Source: Bacteroidota bacterium
GTDB lineage: Bacteria; Bacteroidota; Bacteroidia; Chitinophagales; Chitinophagaceae
Reading direction: 5' to 3'
Assembly (NCBI GenBank): GCA_005882315.1
Contig: VBAR01000001.1
Location: 1,623,736 to 1,687,735 of the forward strand
Length of the DNA stretch: 64,000 nt
In this document: piece by piece, positions 35,701-44,117 of the stretch
How positions within the stretch are numbered: position 1 is the stretch's first letter
Layout of the letters: every line of letters begins with the position of its first letter
Notes under the pieces: generated by a model
Told to the model about the DNA's origin: nothing
The model's input: the letters and a program-made list of their open reading frames with translations, nothing else
The model's database searches: none
Position numbers and translations under genes: made by a program

Positions 35701-36138
35701 CCAAACAGCATTGATAGATTTTGAATTTGCATAAAGTGGTGTATTCACAAAACTCCAGGTAGTACCGCCATCAGTCGTTTTAACCATACAGCCCGGAGTG
35801 CCAACTGCATAAGCAACGGTTGATGTAACAAAATGTACATCATTAAAAACAGGTTTTATTACCAAACCTGCAGGAGTAGTAAAGGTGAATGCACCATATG
35901 TCCAGTTAGTTCCTCCATTAGTTGTTTTGGCTATACAGCCATCACTACTAGTAGCAAGAGCTGTATTATTATCAAAATAATCAAGGTCAGTAAAGGTGGC
36001 GCCCATTGGCGTAGGATTACTAAACCTCCAGGTAGTTGTGTTGTAATTGCTAGTCTGTGCATGCAATAAAACCGAGGAAAAAAGCAGCACTATTGAAAGA
36101 AGAGAATAGTGTAGTTTTCCTAAGCAGCGCTTGTTCAT
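32755..36138 (-). CDS. T9SS type-B surface protein with YCF48-like repeats
   Basis: 1,127 aa. Signal peptide 1-27 (VLLHAQ). Residues about 30-800 hold many beta-propeller repeats of the YCF48/BNR kind (AKTTNGGTNWTYG, VKTTDGGTTWSFV, YKTIDGGATWTSI, YKTTDGGANWTDI). An SprB-type repeat follows near 815-880 (TNLTAGSITINATGGLAPYTYSINGG), then two Ig-like modules (about 885-1040). The end is the gliding-motility C-terminal domain: FTPNGDGTNDRW, VSVFNRYGGEVYKN, WEGTYNSKPVADGTYYYVV, LKGDVTILR. This type-B signal directs export by T9SS and surface attachment. It is first in a transcript with the PorP/SprF gene. Ligand unknown. Confidence 0.92.
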   Translation of the reverse strand: MNKRCLGKLHYSLLSIVLLFSSVLLHAQTSNYNTTTWRFSNPTPMGATFTDLDYFDNNTALATSSDGCIAKTTNGGTNWTYGAFTFTTPAGLVIKPVFNDVHFVTSTVAYAVGTPGCMVKTTDGGTTWSFVNTPLYANSKSINAVWFIDANKGYIGGQWNTLDSIPKLYVTNNGGATWDSLAAPGISGTTKVGFVNNATYPGIDYPVDAKAKEIFRITFLNNSIGYISGGGNSTIFPTLPIPNITSTATCAFTGTQTTGSTNASLLWKFDNGTLIDYSISKERLGYTGYPALPLNCTSKFGTVNQTVQQYRALNIINDSLIVMMSFNNNIVIRVRTGKNDSTQNINRPGVYEKGRYEVLNTGPSGPPPGYPVIPAIQVLNASNPYQMLRAADGKLYANGNFGRLWTSVDTGRNWVQQNCLPANTNFNQFAVWAMDITPGGKFYVMGQAGVMADSTTGGVWRSDYKFVAPGAGYVDFEFADCNNGIASGGPSITVTQDGGKTWIDRNRPDFQALNIQITGVVYPAVNKAYFSTSVGNLYRTTDQAQTMDPLFANNLYQLNDVAAIGNDTIWATAYSAFTIPAANRTTTILRSIDNGATFQTFGGFPVGSTSPNLSRMSFSSRNVGYIAGTRNGVYKTIDGGATWTSINPFPSLNEGPTGFPNTFITYTEIFALNDNTVFVIGNMFTSTGIKRVYKTTDGGANWTDITGNIPALLPVGNLIGLMAHDANNLYVTAGSSLFKTTDGGANWIMDLPPAGGIFETMAFAPKTVPAAIPFANRKLFVSGVGGAGTLPPIMEYGSPFNVNVNSTETVTNATCTNLTAGSITINATGGLAPYTYSINGGAFQSSNLFTGLTQGPKTITVKDAFCGTLTKTVTVGFTDNLVLTTNRDTAVCSAQPVPMLASTNGTGASFAWTPTAGLSNPGISNPVATVTANAAYTVTATLNGCVRSNTVNILIRPVPIISAGPDKTIVDGDQVTLEGAAIAPVFMTWTPSATLTFANTLNPVAKPNITTIYTLLVRNGENCTSTDDMVVTVIPYCAKVMDAFTPNGDGTNDRWIVSNGTACYTQVSVSVFNRYGGEVYKNANYQNNWEGTYNSKPVADGTYYYVVTYKLINGRSITLKGDVTILR

Positions 36139-36208
36139 GTTTGTAATTTTTTTGTTATGGTATTTGTGAAAGGGTTCGCAAGGTTATACCAACTATTGAA
36201 TGCTGCAT

Positions 36209-36224
36209 GTAGAATTTGTTCTAC
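36209..36224. promoter_or_regulatory. 16-bp palindrome in the divergent adhesin promoter (copy 1)
   Basis: GTAGAATTTGTTCTAC: arms GTAGAA/TTCTAC around TTTG. It lies 43 bases before the plus-strand adhesin ATG (36268) and 70 before the minus-strand one. The exact 16-mer recurs in reverse at 40353-40368. Size and symmetry suit a dimeric LuxR/NarL-type regulator. Confidence 0.65.
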
Positions 36225-36267
36225 TGTTTAAAAACGATATTCTATTGAATATTGTATCTTGATTCAA

Positions 36268-39200
36268 ATGATGCGTCTCCGGGTCTCAATACTATTAGTC
36301 GTTAGTCTTTTATCCTTTGTTTTTTCCTTTTCGCAGGACAAATCAAACAAAGGGAAAGAGTTTTGGTTGGGCTATGGTTATTGCTGGGTGTTTGACATGG
36401 AAGCTCCGACCAATACACAGGAGCTTGTATTGTACTTAAGCGCAGAACAACCTGCCACGGTTACTGTATCTGTAAACAGTACCGGTTGGAGTCAAACAGT
36501 GAATATTCCTGCCAATACCGTTAATGCAACCATCCGGGTTCCAAAATCGGGAGTTGATGATGCAAGAATTTTCAACGAAGGCTTATTTAACAGGGGAGTT
36601 CATATTGTAAGTGATACGCCGATCGTAGTATATGCACATGCATACAATAATATGGTTTCCGGGGCTACAATGCTGATGCCTGTTGAAACTTATGGCTACA
36701 AATATTATTCTTTAAACTATTCTCAATCCACTTCAGGATCAAGCCCGCCGAATCCACCCATTACAACAACCCAAAACGGGCCGGCATGGTATTCCTGGTT
36801 TTATGTGATCGCATCAGAAGACAACACAAAACTTGAAATTACACCATCTGATACTACAAGAAACGGATGGCTTCCAGGGCAAACTTATACAGTAAACCTG
36901 AACAAAGGACAACTGTATAATGTAATGGGAAAATTAGGTCCATCGAACAAAATAGTAGATGCCAGCAAGGATATGTCCGGTAGCAAAGTGTTATCTGTGC
37001 CCGGTGCGGATGGCAACTGTCATCCGGTTGCTGTTTTTTCCGGCAGCGGAGGTATCAGGCTTTGTAAAAATGATGGTGGTGAATACATGCAACAACAGGT
37101 ATTTCCTACACAGGCATGGGGTACCCGTTATCTTACTTATCACACACTAAACAATACAACAACTGATATTAATGATCAATTTAAAAATTTTTACCGCATT
37201 GCTGTTTCCGATCCAACCACAGTGGTAAAAAGGAATGGCGTAGTGATGACAGGACTGATCAATAATTTTTATTACGAATATCTTGACAGTTTAGGTGGTG
37301 ATTATATTGAAGCAGATAAGCCGGTTCTTATGGGGCAGTATACACCCGGTGGTAACCGCTGTTACCTGGCGAGCCAATTTGCGTATGGTGATCCTGAAAT
37401 GTTTTACCTAAGCCCGGTAGAGCAGGGAAGAAGTGATGTATTGTTTTATGCAACACGTAATGCTAATATCGATTTCAATTATTTAAATGTAATTGTTTCC
37501 AATGCAGGTCTTGCATCATTACGTTTGGATGGAGCAGCATTTAATCCGGCAAATATCCGTCCGCATCCTAATCATCCCGGTTATTCAGTTGCGGTAGCAA
37601 GAATATTGGGTGCTGCAGCACAACACAGGCTTGTAAGTGATTCTAACTTTACGGCAACAATGTATGGTCTTGGTTTTTTTGAAAGCTATGGTTATAATGT
37701 TGGCACCAACATCAACAATCTTAATCATTACAGTACTATAAAAAATACTTTTAATACAACTACCAATATTGATTCATTCACATGTCCAAAATCTCCGGTA
37801 AGGTTGTTTGTAAAACTAGGTTACCAGGCCACTTCAATTCATTGGAAGCTGAGCCAGGTAGCAACGATGACACCTAATGCGGATTCAATTATCAATAACC
37901 CGGTTCCTGTTACCACTGAGTTGATCAATGGTCGTACTTATTATATTTATACTTTGCAACAGGATTTTAGTTTTGCCACAACCGGAACTTATTTTATCCC
38001 TGTTTCATTTACAGCCACTGTAATTGAGAACTGTAGTCAAACTGAGTATGCACAGGTAAAAGTGGTAGTGAAACCGGGGCCAGTTTCAAATTTCAATTTT
38101 TCATCTCCTGCTTGTTTAAAGGATAGCGTCTATTTGACCGGAACAGCTGTACCCGGCATATTTACTTTAAATAATTATATCTGGACATTTGATGATGCTA
38201 CTACACAAACAACCGTAAATGCAGTAAAGAAATTTGCAACAGCGGGTAATCATGATGTACGATATAGGGTAATTGCAACCAATGGTTGCGTAGGGGATAC
38301 CACTAAAACAATAAACGTCTTTGATTCGCCGGTTGCCAACTTTGGTGTAACTAATCCTATTTGTCAAACCGATTCAGTTTTTCTCACAGATAGCACATTG
38401 ATCAGCTCAGGAACGATCGCCAGCTGGCAATGGAATTTTGGTGATGGCAATACTATAACAAGAACAAACAATTCACCGTTCTATCATCATTATACAGCTC
38501 CCGGGCCATATACCATCTCATTAGTTGTAAACTCAAATAACGGATGCAAGAGTGATACCATGCGCCGTTCAATCAATGTTTTTATATCGCCAATAGCTAA
38601 GTTTGGTTACAGTGGAAATATCTGTGTAACCGATTCAATTCGCTTTACAGATACTTCATCAGTTGCTGTCGGAACCATTACAAGCTGGCAATGGAATTTT
38701 GGCGATGGCAATACTTTAATAAGGAATAATAATTCGGCGTTCTGGCATCCTTATACAACTACAGGTAATTTTGTTGTTTCATTAGTTGTGTTTTCAAATA
38801 ACGGATGCAAAAGTGATACATTCAGAAGAACAGTAAGTGTAAATAACCGTCCTTCGGCAACAATGACCAATACCGGCCTGCCTTGTATTGACAGTTTGCA
38901 AAGATTTGTATCATCCTATACTGCCGGCGCATCACCAGCAACCTGGTGGTGGGATTTTGGTGATGGGCAAAATTTTAGTTCAACAACAAGCAATACAGCT
39001 TCACATAGTTATTCAACCGGGTTAACAAATATTACTATCCGCCATGTGGTAAATCTTGGTGCCGGATGTGTGAGTGACACTGCAACTTTTAGTATTCCTT
39101 TGATCAATCCTAATCCTGTTGCATCATTTACAGTAATAGCGGATACGGCTTGTGTAAACAAGCCGGTACAGTTTAATTCATCAAGTACAGGGGTAACAGT

Positions 39201-39867
39201 ATGGAACTGGAATTTTGGAAACGGAACGGGAACAAATGCTCCTCCGTTTATCCGGACATACAGTTCTGCCAACACATATAATATCAGTTTAATAGTTGCG
39301 AATGCAGCAGGTTGCCGATCATTGCCTGTAACGAATTCAATCACGATAAATCCTAACCCATCCATAAATGCAGGGCCGGATAAATTCCTTAACACAGGTG
39401 GTAGCACTACATTAGATGCAACGATTGCTAATCCTTCGAGTTATAATTTTACGTGGACACCATCCACTTTCCTGAGTGCTTCGAATATTCTGAACCCAAC
39501 AGCAACACCGGATATTACAACTGATTATTCAATACTTGCAGTTGATAAAATAACCAATTGTACAGATATTGATAATGTAACGGTAAATATCATTACAGGT
39601 TTATATGTTCCATCAGGCTTTACTCCTAACCGTGATGGTAAAAATGATGTATGGCAGATACCGGGGCTTGCCTTATATCCGGATGCATTGGTCCAGGTGT
39701 TTAACCGGTATGGTGAGATCGTTTATCAAACCAAAGATTATAATAGCCGGCCTTGGGATGGAAAATATAAAGGCACAGATCAGCCCAATGGAGTGTTTGT
39801 TTATATCATTCAATTGAATGATGCAGAGAAAAGAATGCTGAAGGGATATGTAACGATTATCCGTTAA
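36268..39867 (+). CDS. T9SS type-B surface protein with IgGFc-binding and PKD domains
   Basis: About 1,199 aa from the ATG at 36268 (an ATG follows at once; a TTG three codons up is less likely). Signal peptide to about residue 23 (SFSQ). The N-terminal half (about 25-480) is IgGFc-binding-like: KGKEFWLGYGYCW, VDDARIFNEGLFNRGVHIVSDTPIVVYAHAYN, MLMPVETYG, PVAVFSGSGGIRLC. Five PKD-type modules follow (WNFGDGNT, WWDFGDGQ, WNFGNGTG), then an Ig-like module (about 1030-1110). The type-B sorting domain is SGFTPNRDGKNDVW, VQVFNRYGEIVYQT, RPWDGKYKGTDQPNGVFVYIIQL, LKGYVTIIR. It is a probable surface adhesin. The two neighbouring regulators and the palindrome before it suggest two-component control. 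Confidence 0.92.
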   Translation: MMRLRVSILLVVSLLSFVFSFSQDKSNKGKEFWLGYGYCWVFDMEAPTNTQELVLYLSAEQPATVTVSVNSTGWSQTVNIPANTVNATIRVPKSGVDDARIFNEGLFNRGVHIVSDTPIVVYAHAYNNMVSGATMLMPVETYGYKYYSLNYSQSTSGSSPPNPPITTTQNGPAWYSWFYVIASEDNTKLEITPSDTTRNGWLPGQTYTVNLNKGQLYNVMGKLGPSNKIVDASKDMSGSKVLSVPGADGNCHPVAVFSGSGGIRLCKNDGGEYMQQQVFPTQAWGTRYLTYHTLNNTTTDINDQFKNFYRIAVSDPTTVVKRNGVVMTGLINNFYYEYLDSLGGDYIEADKPVLMGQYTPGGNRCYLASQFAYGDPEMFYLSPVEQGRSDVLFYATRNANIDFNYLNVIVSNAGLASLRLDGAAFNPANIRPHPNHPGYSVAVARILGAAAQHRLVSDSNFTATMYGLGFFESYGYNVGTNINNLNHYSTIKNTFNTTTNIDSFTCPKSPVRLFVKLGYQATSIHWKLSQVATMTPNADSIINNPVPVTTELINGRTYYIYTLQQDFSFATTGTYFIPVSFTATVIENCSQTEYAQVKVVVKPGPVSNFNFSSPACLKDSVYLTGTAVPGIFTLNNYIWTFDDATTQTTVNAVKKFATAGNHDVRYRVIATNGCVGDTTKTINVFDSPVANFGVTNPICQTDSVFLTDSTLISSGTIASWQWNFGDGNTITRTNNSPFYHHYTAPGPYTISLVVNSNNGCKSDTMRRSINVFISPIAKFGYSGNICVTDSIRFTDTSSVAVGTITSWQWNFGDGNTLIRNNNSAFWHPYTTTGNFVVSLVVFSNNGCKSDTFRRTVSVNNRPSATMTNTGLPCIDSLQRFVSSYTAGASPATWWWDFGDGQNFSSTTSNTASHSYSTGLTNITIRHVVNLGAGCVSDTATFSIPLINPNPVASFTVIADTACVNKPVQFNSSSTGVTVWNWNFGNGTGTNAPPFIRTYSSANTYNISLIVANAAGCRSLPVTNSITINPNPSINAGPDKFLNTGGSTTLDATIANPSSYNFTWTPSTFLSASNILNPTATPDITTDYSILAVDKITNCTDIDNVTVNIITGLYVPSGFTPNRDGKNDVWQIPGLALYPDALVQVFNRYGEIVYQTKDYNSRPWDGKYKGTDQPNGVFVYIIQLNDAEKRMLKGYVTIIR
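38330..38850 (+). repeat. Tandem duplicated PKD-coding module
   Basis: Two adjacent PKD segments are visibly alike at DNA level. The stretch encoding SWQWNFGDGNT occurs near 38422 and again near 38683, a period of 261 bases (87 codons), with similar flanks through NNGCKSDT. The other PKD modules of the protein are far more divergent, so this duplication is comparatively recent. Confidence 0.7.
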
Positions 39868-40412
39868 TCTTTGTTTCCAAAATTAAGATCACTGAAAGCA
39901 AAAAATAAAACCCAGCAAATGGAGGTAAAATGATTTTGTGAAGGATCGAATCAGGCTGCTCCACCAATTACCATAAAGAGTATAAGAGAAATGGTAAGTA
40001 TTAATTTTTCCTGTTTGAATAAAAACTGCTTCATCGCCATCTCTTTTAGTTGACTTGGTTTTATACCACAAAGACGGGAGATTATTAAGAGTGTGAGCAT
40101 TTTTCGTTTCAGGTTTTTAGGAGTATCACTTTCGAATGAGGATGTAATTTCGGGTGAAATAAAAAAATTCTTGTAGAGTTAATTCTTTTTTCTACGCCAT
40201 GGATTGCAGACTTTTACACTGTTTCCCCATTAGTGTGGCGACATATTGTTTTAGATAGAAATTGTATACCAATGCGGTTTTTTGCAGGTTTCGTTTAGTT
40301 GAAAGACAGTTAAAAAAGAATTTATAAGAATTGCACCCGCAAGCGGACTATTGTAGAACAAATTCTACCTCTGTGAAATATTAAGTAATTTAAATTCGAT
40401 ATTAATTAGAAT
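39868..40412. other. Gene-free stretch upstream of the response regulator
   Basis: 545 bases without a convincing gene; a 60-codon minus-strand frame has no start context or family features. No terminator for the adhesin gene was found. The right end carries palindrome copy 2 (40353-40368) and a block, TTTAAATTCGATATT (40389-40403), shared with the adhesin promoter. Confidence 0.5.
40353..40368. promoter_or_regulatory. 16-bp palindrome before the response regulator gene (copy 2)
   Basis: GTAGAACAAATTCTAC, the exact reverse complement of 36209-36224. It ends 44 bases before the response-regulator ATG, almost the same distance as copy 1 from its gene. Autoregulation by the encoded regulator is the simplest reading. 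Confidence 0.65.
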
Positions 40413-41024
40413 ATGCAGCCTAAAATTTTGATAGCAGACGATCACAGCATGATAAGAAAGGGATTAAAACTCTTCATGCAACTCAATCTTGGATATAATG
40501 ATATCCATGAAGCAGGTTCATGCGCCCAACTAATGAAAGAGCTCGTTAAAAAAGACTACACACATCTCGTACTCGATATTATTCTTTCTGATGGAAGTAC
40601 ATTGGAGGTAATTCCTAATATCCGCAAAGTATATCCTGATTTATGGATACTTATTTTTTCCATGCAGCCGGCTGAGGTGTATGGCGAAGCATTGAAACAA
40701 TATGGCATTAATTATTACCTGCACAAAACTGTAGGGGAAGAAGAAATGCAACAGGTATTACAGCGGTTCCTGAACAGCGAAACACCGTTGAAGAGTGCAA
40801 ATAGTGAACCATTTCACGATAATCCATTCAGGGCACTGGCCCCGCGGGAACTGGAAATACTACATTATGTATTGAAAGGGATCGGTACAAAGGATATTGC
40901 TGAAACCCTTAACCTGAAAATGAATACTGTATCTACGATCAAAACCCGCATTTATGAAAAAACAAATGCCGGGAATATAAAAGAGCTGATGGAACTGGCT
41001 ACACTTTACAATGTGAATTATTAA
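40413..41024 (+). CDS. LuxR/NarL-family response regulator
   Basis: 203 aa. Receiver domain about 1-120: acidic pair in ILIADDHSMIRKG, phospho-acceptor Asp55 in HLVLDIILSDGS, switch residues in LWILIFSMQ and the Lys of YYLHKTVGEEEM. LuxR-type helix-turn-helix about 140-200: LAPRELEILHYVLKGIGTKDIAETLNLKMNTVSTIKTRIYEKT. The sensor kinase starts 33 bases downstream, so they form one operon and probably a cognate pair. The palindrome just upstream, repeated before the T9SS adhesin, is a candidate binding site. Confidence 0.93.
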   Translation: MQPKILIADDHSMIRKGLKLFMQLNLGYNDIHEAGSCAQLMKELVKKDYTHLVLDIILSDGSTLEVIPNIRKVYPDLWILIFSMQPAEVYGEALKQYGINYYLHKTVGEEEMQQVLQRFLNSETPLKSANSEPFHDNPFRALAPRELEILHYVLKGIGTKDIAETLNLKMNTVSTIKTRIYEKTNAGNIKELMELATLYNVNY

Positions 41025-41057
41025 TGTGGATGCAGTAAATTGTAGCAGCAAGACGCT

Positions 41058-44000
41058 ATGAGAGTAGTTTTTCTTTTCCTGTTTTTTTTATTTGCAATAA
41101 AGACTGCTGATGCACAGCAGCAGCAGTTTCATGTTCAGTACTATAATACAGAGAACGGATTGCCCTCTAATGGTATAAAAGGATTACAATGGGATAAACA
41201 AACTGGCTTTCTCTGGATAGCTACCGAAGCAGGTATGGTTCGATTTAATGGTTTGGAGTTTAAAACATATAATAGCAACGATGAGCCGCACATTAATAAT
41301 GAAAGAATATTGTTCCTTGTAAGAAACAACCAGGGCAATATTTATACAGCCGATAATACAGGAAATATTTTTAAGGTAAATAAAAACAGGCTTTCATTTC
41401 TTGAGACAAGATTTATCAGCGGTAATGCGAGAAGCAAGATTATTTCAATTGCATTTTCTGAACGGTTGTATAAAAGACTAAAGGATTTCGAAAACCCAGG
41501 TGCATATTCGATGCAGTTTAGTAAATTGTTGCCGGCAGATGACAGTACAGGGTTCATACTGCATTCTGGTAATTTTTTTTTATTATCAGATAAAATGAGA
41601 TCACCTACGCCGGGTCAACTTTCATTTCGTCCTGCAAATGCTTTTAAATGTGGAAATGAAATATTCATCACTGACTCTGTGCAGAATATTTATCTTTTTG
41701 ATAAGACCAGGTACAACTTAAAAAAAACAGAGTTAATTTTTAACAAAAGCTTTTCTACATTCGATAAACAAAAAATTTTTATTACCTGGGAAAATGGAAT
41801 GGAATTTCCTGTTTTGTTTTATGAAAACGAAGCATGGAAAATTAAATACGAAAACGGAAAACTGGTGGCCGAATTCATTACAAATGAAGTTCCGCAGGAT
41901 GCACTTATCCGTTACGTGCAGTATGACGATGAACGAAAAATGCTGATAATCGGAACCGATTCTAAAGGAGTAATTATAATCAGTCAAAACAGGGTGGAAT
42001 CCTTGCGACACACTGAAGCCGGTATCAACCAGCGTACATCTTATTATTCACAAGTGGAGTTGGACAACGGAAATATCCTGACCAATGAATCACATATAAT
42101 TGGAAAGAACTCAACAAGGTCCTTAACTGGACCTATACAAGGGGAATTCAGTCCAAATATTTTCCAGGCGGGGGACTCATTATTATTTTATTCCCAGCCA
42201 AATAGGCAACTAGGTTACTCCTGTCTTCATAGCTACAACTTCAGAACAAAGAGAACTAAAGTTTACGGTAAGATCCGCGAAACATCTCAAATAGTAATGG
42301 CGATGTCTGGGGAAAGGATATATTTTGCGGATGACTTGGGTCTTTTCAGGATAAATGCTGATTCTTTGGAAACAGTCTATACTTTTAAAATTATTGATAG
42401 ACCTACTATCAATTATAATATGATTGAGATTGAACCGGGTGTATTGGGGATAGCCAATTGCAATTCACTTCGACGATACAATATTAAAACAGGGAAACTG
42501 GATACATTATTTAATGCCGGCCAGTACTGTGTCCGTACGATCTGGAAGTATAAAGATTATCTTTTCTTCGGCACCTATGGCGGGGGCTTATATATTTCAA
42601 AAAACGGAATTACAAGACAATTGCCGCTGGATAAAAACAAGCACCTGCTGTTTACTCATTGCTTTATACAAGATGAAAATGATTATGTATGGATAAGCAC
42701 TAACCGCGGTCTTTTCAAAGCAAACCTCACAGAGTTAATAGATGTATTTGAGAAAAACAAGCAGGATGTTTATTATTACTATTATGGTAAGAATGATGGA
42801 ATGAAAATGACTGAGTTGAATGGCGGCTGTACTCCTTGTGCTATAAGGCTTAAGAATAGAATCATTTCTTTTCCTTCCATGGACGGATTGTTATGGGTAA
42901 AGCCCGATGGTGCAAAACCTGTTTTGCCTGATGGAGAAATTTTTATTGATGAAGTGGTGGCTGATAGCAAATCAATTAATCCCGATTCAGTCATCTTTAA
43001 AAAACTGCCTGCAAAAACCAGTGAAGTTGTTATTCATTTTGTTGTTTCTGGATGGAGTAACAGGGAAAATATTTATATCAGCTACAAGTTGAATGATGAA
43101 ACAGAATGGCGGCCAGTAAATATTGAGAAGGGAATGGAGATACGTTTTAATAATCTTCCGCCCGGCAAGTACAAACTTACTATTCGTAAACAAAATGGAT
43201 TTGGAACAGATAATTATACTTATAAGGAAATCGAATTTTATATAACCGTACCCTGGTACAAACAATGGTGGTTTAATATCATCATGCTGGGGCTAATAGC
43301 TTTATTATTTATGTGGTATTATAATGTACGTACCCGCCAGTTGCGGCAAAAACAGGAAAGGTTGGAGAAACAGGTAGCTGAAAAAACAAAAGAACTACAA
43401 CAGAAAACAGAGGTGCTGGAAAAAAGTGATGGTATAAAAACAAGGCTTATTTCTATAATCAGCCATGATATAGTAACGCCATTAAAGTTTATAACCGTAG
43501 CCGGAAAAAACCTTGTGGATAAGCGTAAACTGATGACGGATGAAATGCAGGAGGAAACGATACGGGAAATGGTGAACACTACACAGGAACTTCAACTGCT
43601 TTCTACAAACATTCTTAACTGGATAAAATATCAGAATGAAAACCGTCGGTTAGCCAAAGAAACATTTAGCCTGCGTGAATTGGTCAACCAGGTGTTGGGT
43701 TTATTGCAATCGCTGGCAAAACAAAAAGGTAACACTATACATAATAGAGTGGCTACGAATCTTGAAATTTATCAGCTTTATGAACCCGTAAAGATCTTAG
43801 TGTACAACCTGCTAACGAATGCTATCAACTTTACAGAAAAAGGAAATATATATGTGGAAGCAGAATACACATCTGGCAATATAATTATCAGGGTAAAAGA
43901 TGAGGGGGTGGGTATGACAGTGGACCAAATACAAAGACTGCTGGCAGATGAAGTGGTGATCACTGCAGCAAATGTAGATAACAGGAAAGGTCATGGCCTT

Positions 44001-44117
44001 GGTTATCTTATCATCAAAGACCTGGTAAAAACAATGAATGCAGTTTTACAAATTGAAAGTGAAAAGGGAGATGGAACAAAAGTTTCGGTTTATTTCCCGG
44101 TGAATCATGCTAGTTAA
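41058..44117 (+). CDS. Propeller-sensor histidine kinase
   Basis: 1,019 aa. Signal peptide 1-19 (ADAQ). A large periplasmic beta-propeller sensor (about 25-620) has two-component-propeller motifs such as GLPSNGIKGLQWDKQTGFLWIATEAGMVRFNG and DYVWISTNRGLFKANL. A Y_Y_Y module follows (about 650-730, YKLNDETEWRPV, LPPGKYKLTIRKQNGFG), one membrane helix (about 737-757), a coiled linker, then the H-box ISHDIVTPLKFI and an ATPase domain (N-box LLTNAINFT, DEGVGM, GHGLGYLI). There is no receiver domain, so it must signal to a separate regulator, most likely the LuxR-type one upstream. The H-box is of HisKA type, not the HisKA_3 type usually paired with LuxR regulators. Its 3' end overlaps recX by 8 bases. 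Confidence 0.92.
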   Translation: MRVVFLFLFFLFAIKTADAQQQQFHVQYYNTENGLPSNGIKGLQWDKQTGFLWIATEAGMVRFNGLEFKTYNSNDEPHINNERILFLVRNNQGNIYTADNTGNIFKVNKNRLSFLETRFISGNARSKIISIAFSERLYKRLKDFENPGAYSMQFSKLLPADDSTGFILHSGNFFLLSDKMRSPTPGQLSFRPANAFKCGNEIFITDSVQNIYLFDKTRYNLKKTELIFNKSFSTFDKQKIFITWENGMEFPVLFYENEAWKIKYENGKLVAEFITNEVPQDALIRYVQYDDERKMLIIGTDSKGVIIISQNRVESLRHTEAGINQRTSYYSQVELDNGNILTNESHIIGKNSTRSLTGPIQGEFSPNIFQAGDSLLFYSQPNRQLGYSCLHSYNFRTKRTKVYGKIRETSQIVMAMSGERIYFADDLGLFRINADSLETVYTFKIIDRPTINYNMIEIEPGVLGIANCNSLRRYNIKTGKLDTLFNAGQYCVRTIWKYKDYLFFGTYGGGLYISKNGITRQLPLDKNKHLLFTHCFIQDENDYVWISTNRGLFKANLTELIDVFEKNKQDVYYYYYGKNDGMKMTELNGGCTPCAIRLKNRIISFPSMDGLLWVKPDGAKPVLPDGEIFIDEVVADSKSINPDSVIFKKLPAKTSEVVIHFVVSGWSNRENIYISYKLNDETEWRPVNIEKGMEIRFNNLPPGKYKLTIRKQNGFGTDNYTYKEIEFYITVPWYKQWWFNIIMLGLIALLFMWYYNVRTRQLRQKQERLEKQVAEKTKELQQKTEVLEKSDGIKTRLISIISHDIVTPLKFITVAGKNLVDKRKLMTDEMQEETIREMVNTTQELQLLSTNILNWIKYQNENRRLAKETFSLRELVNQVLGLLQSLAKQKGNTIHNRVATNLEIYQLYEPVKILVYNLLTNAINFTEKGNIYVEAEYTSGNIIIRVKDEGVGMTVDQIQRLLADEVVITAANVDNRKGHGLGYLIIKDLVKTMNAVLQIESEKGDGTKVSVYFPVNHAS

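Noticed and set aside
39889-40071. 60-codon minus-strand frame
   Set aside because: No recognisable start context or domain; composition looks non-coding.
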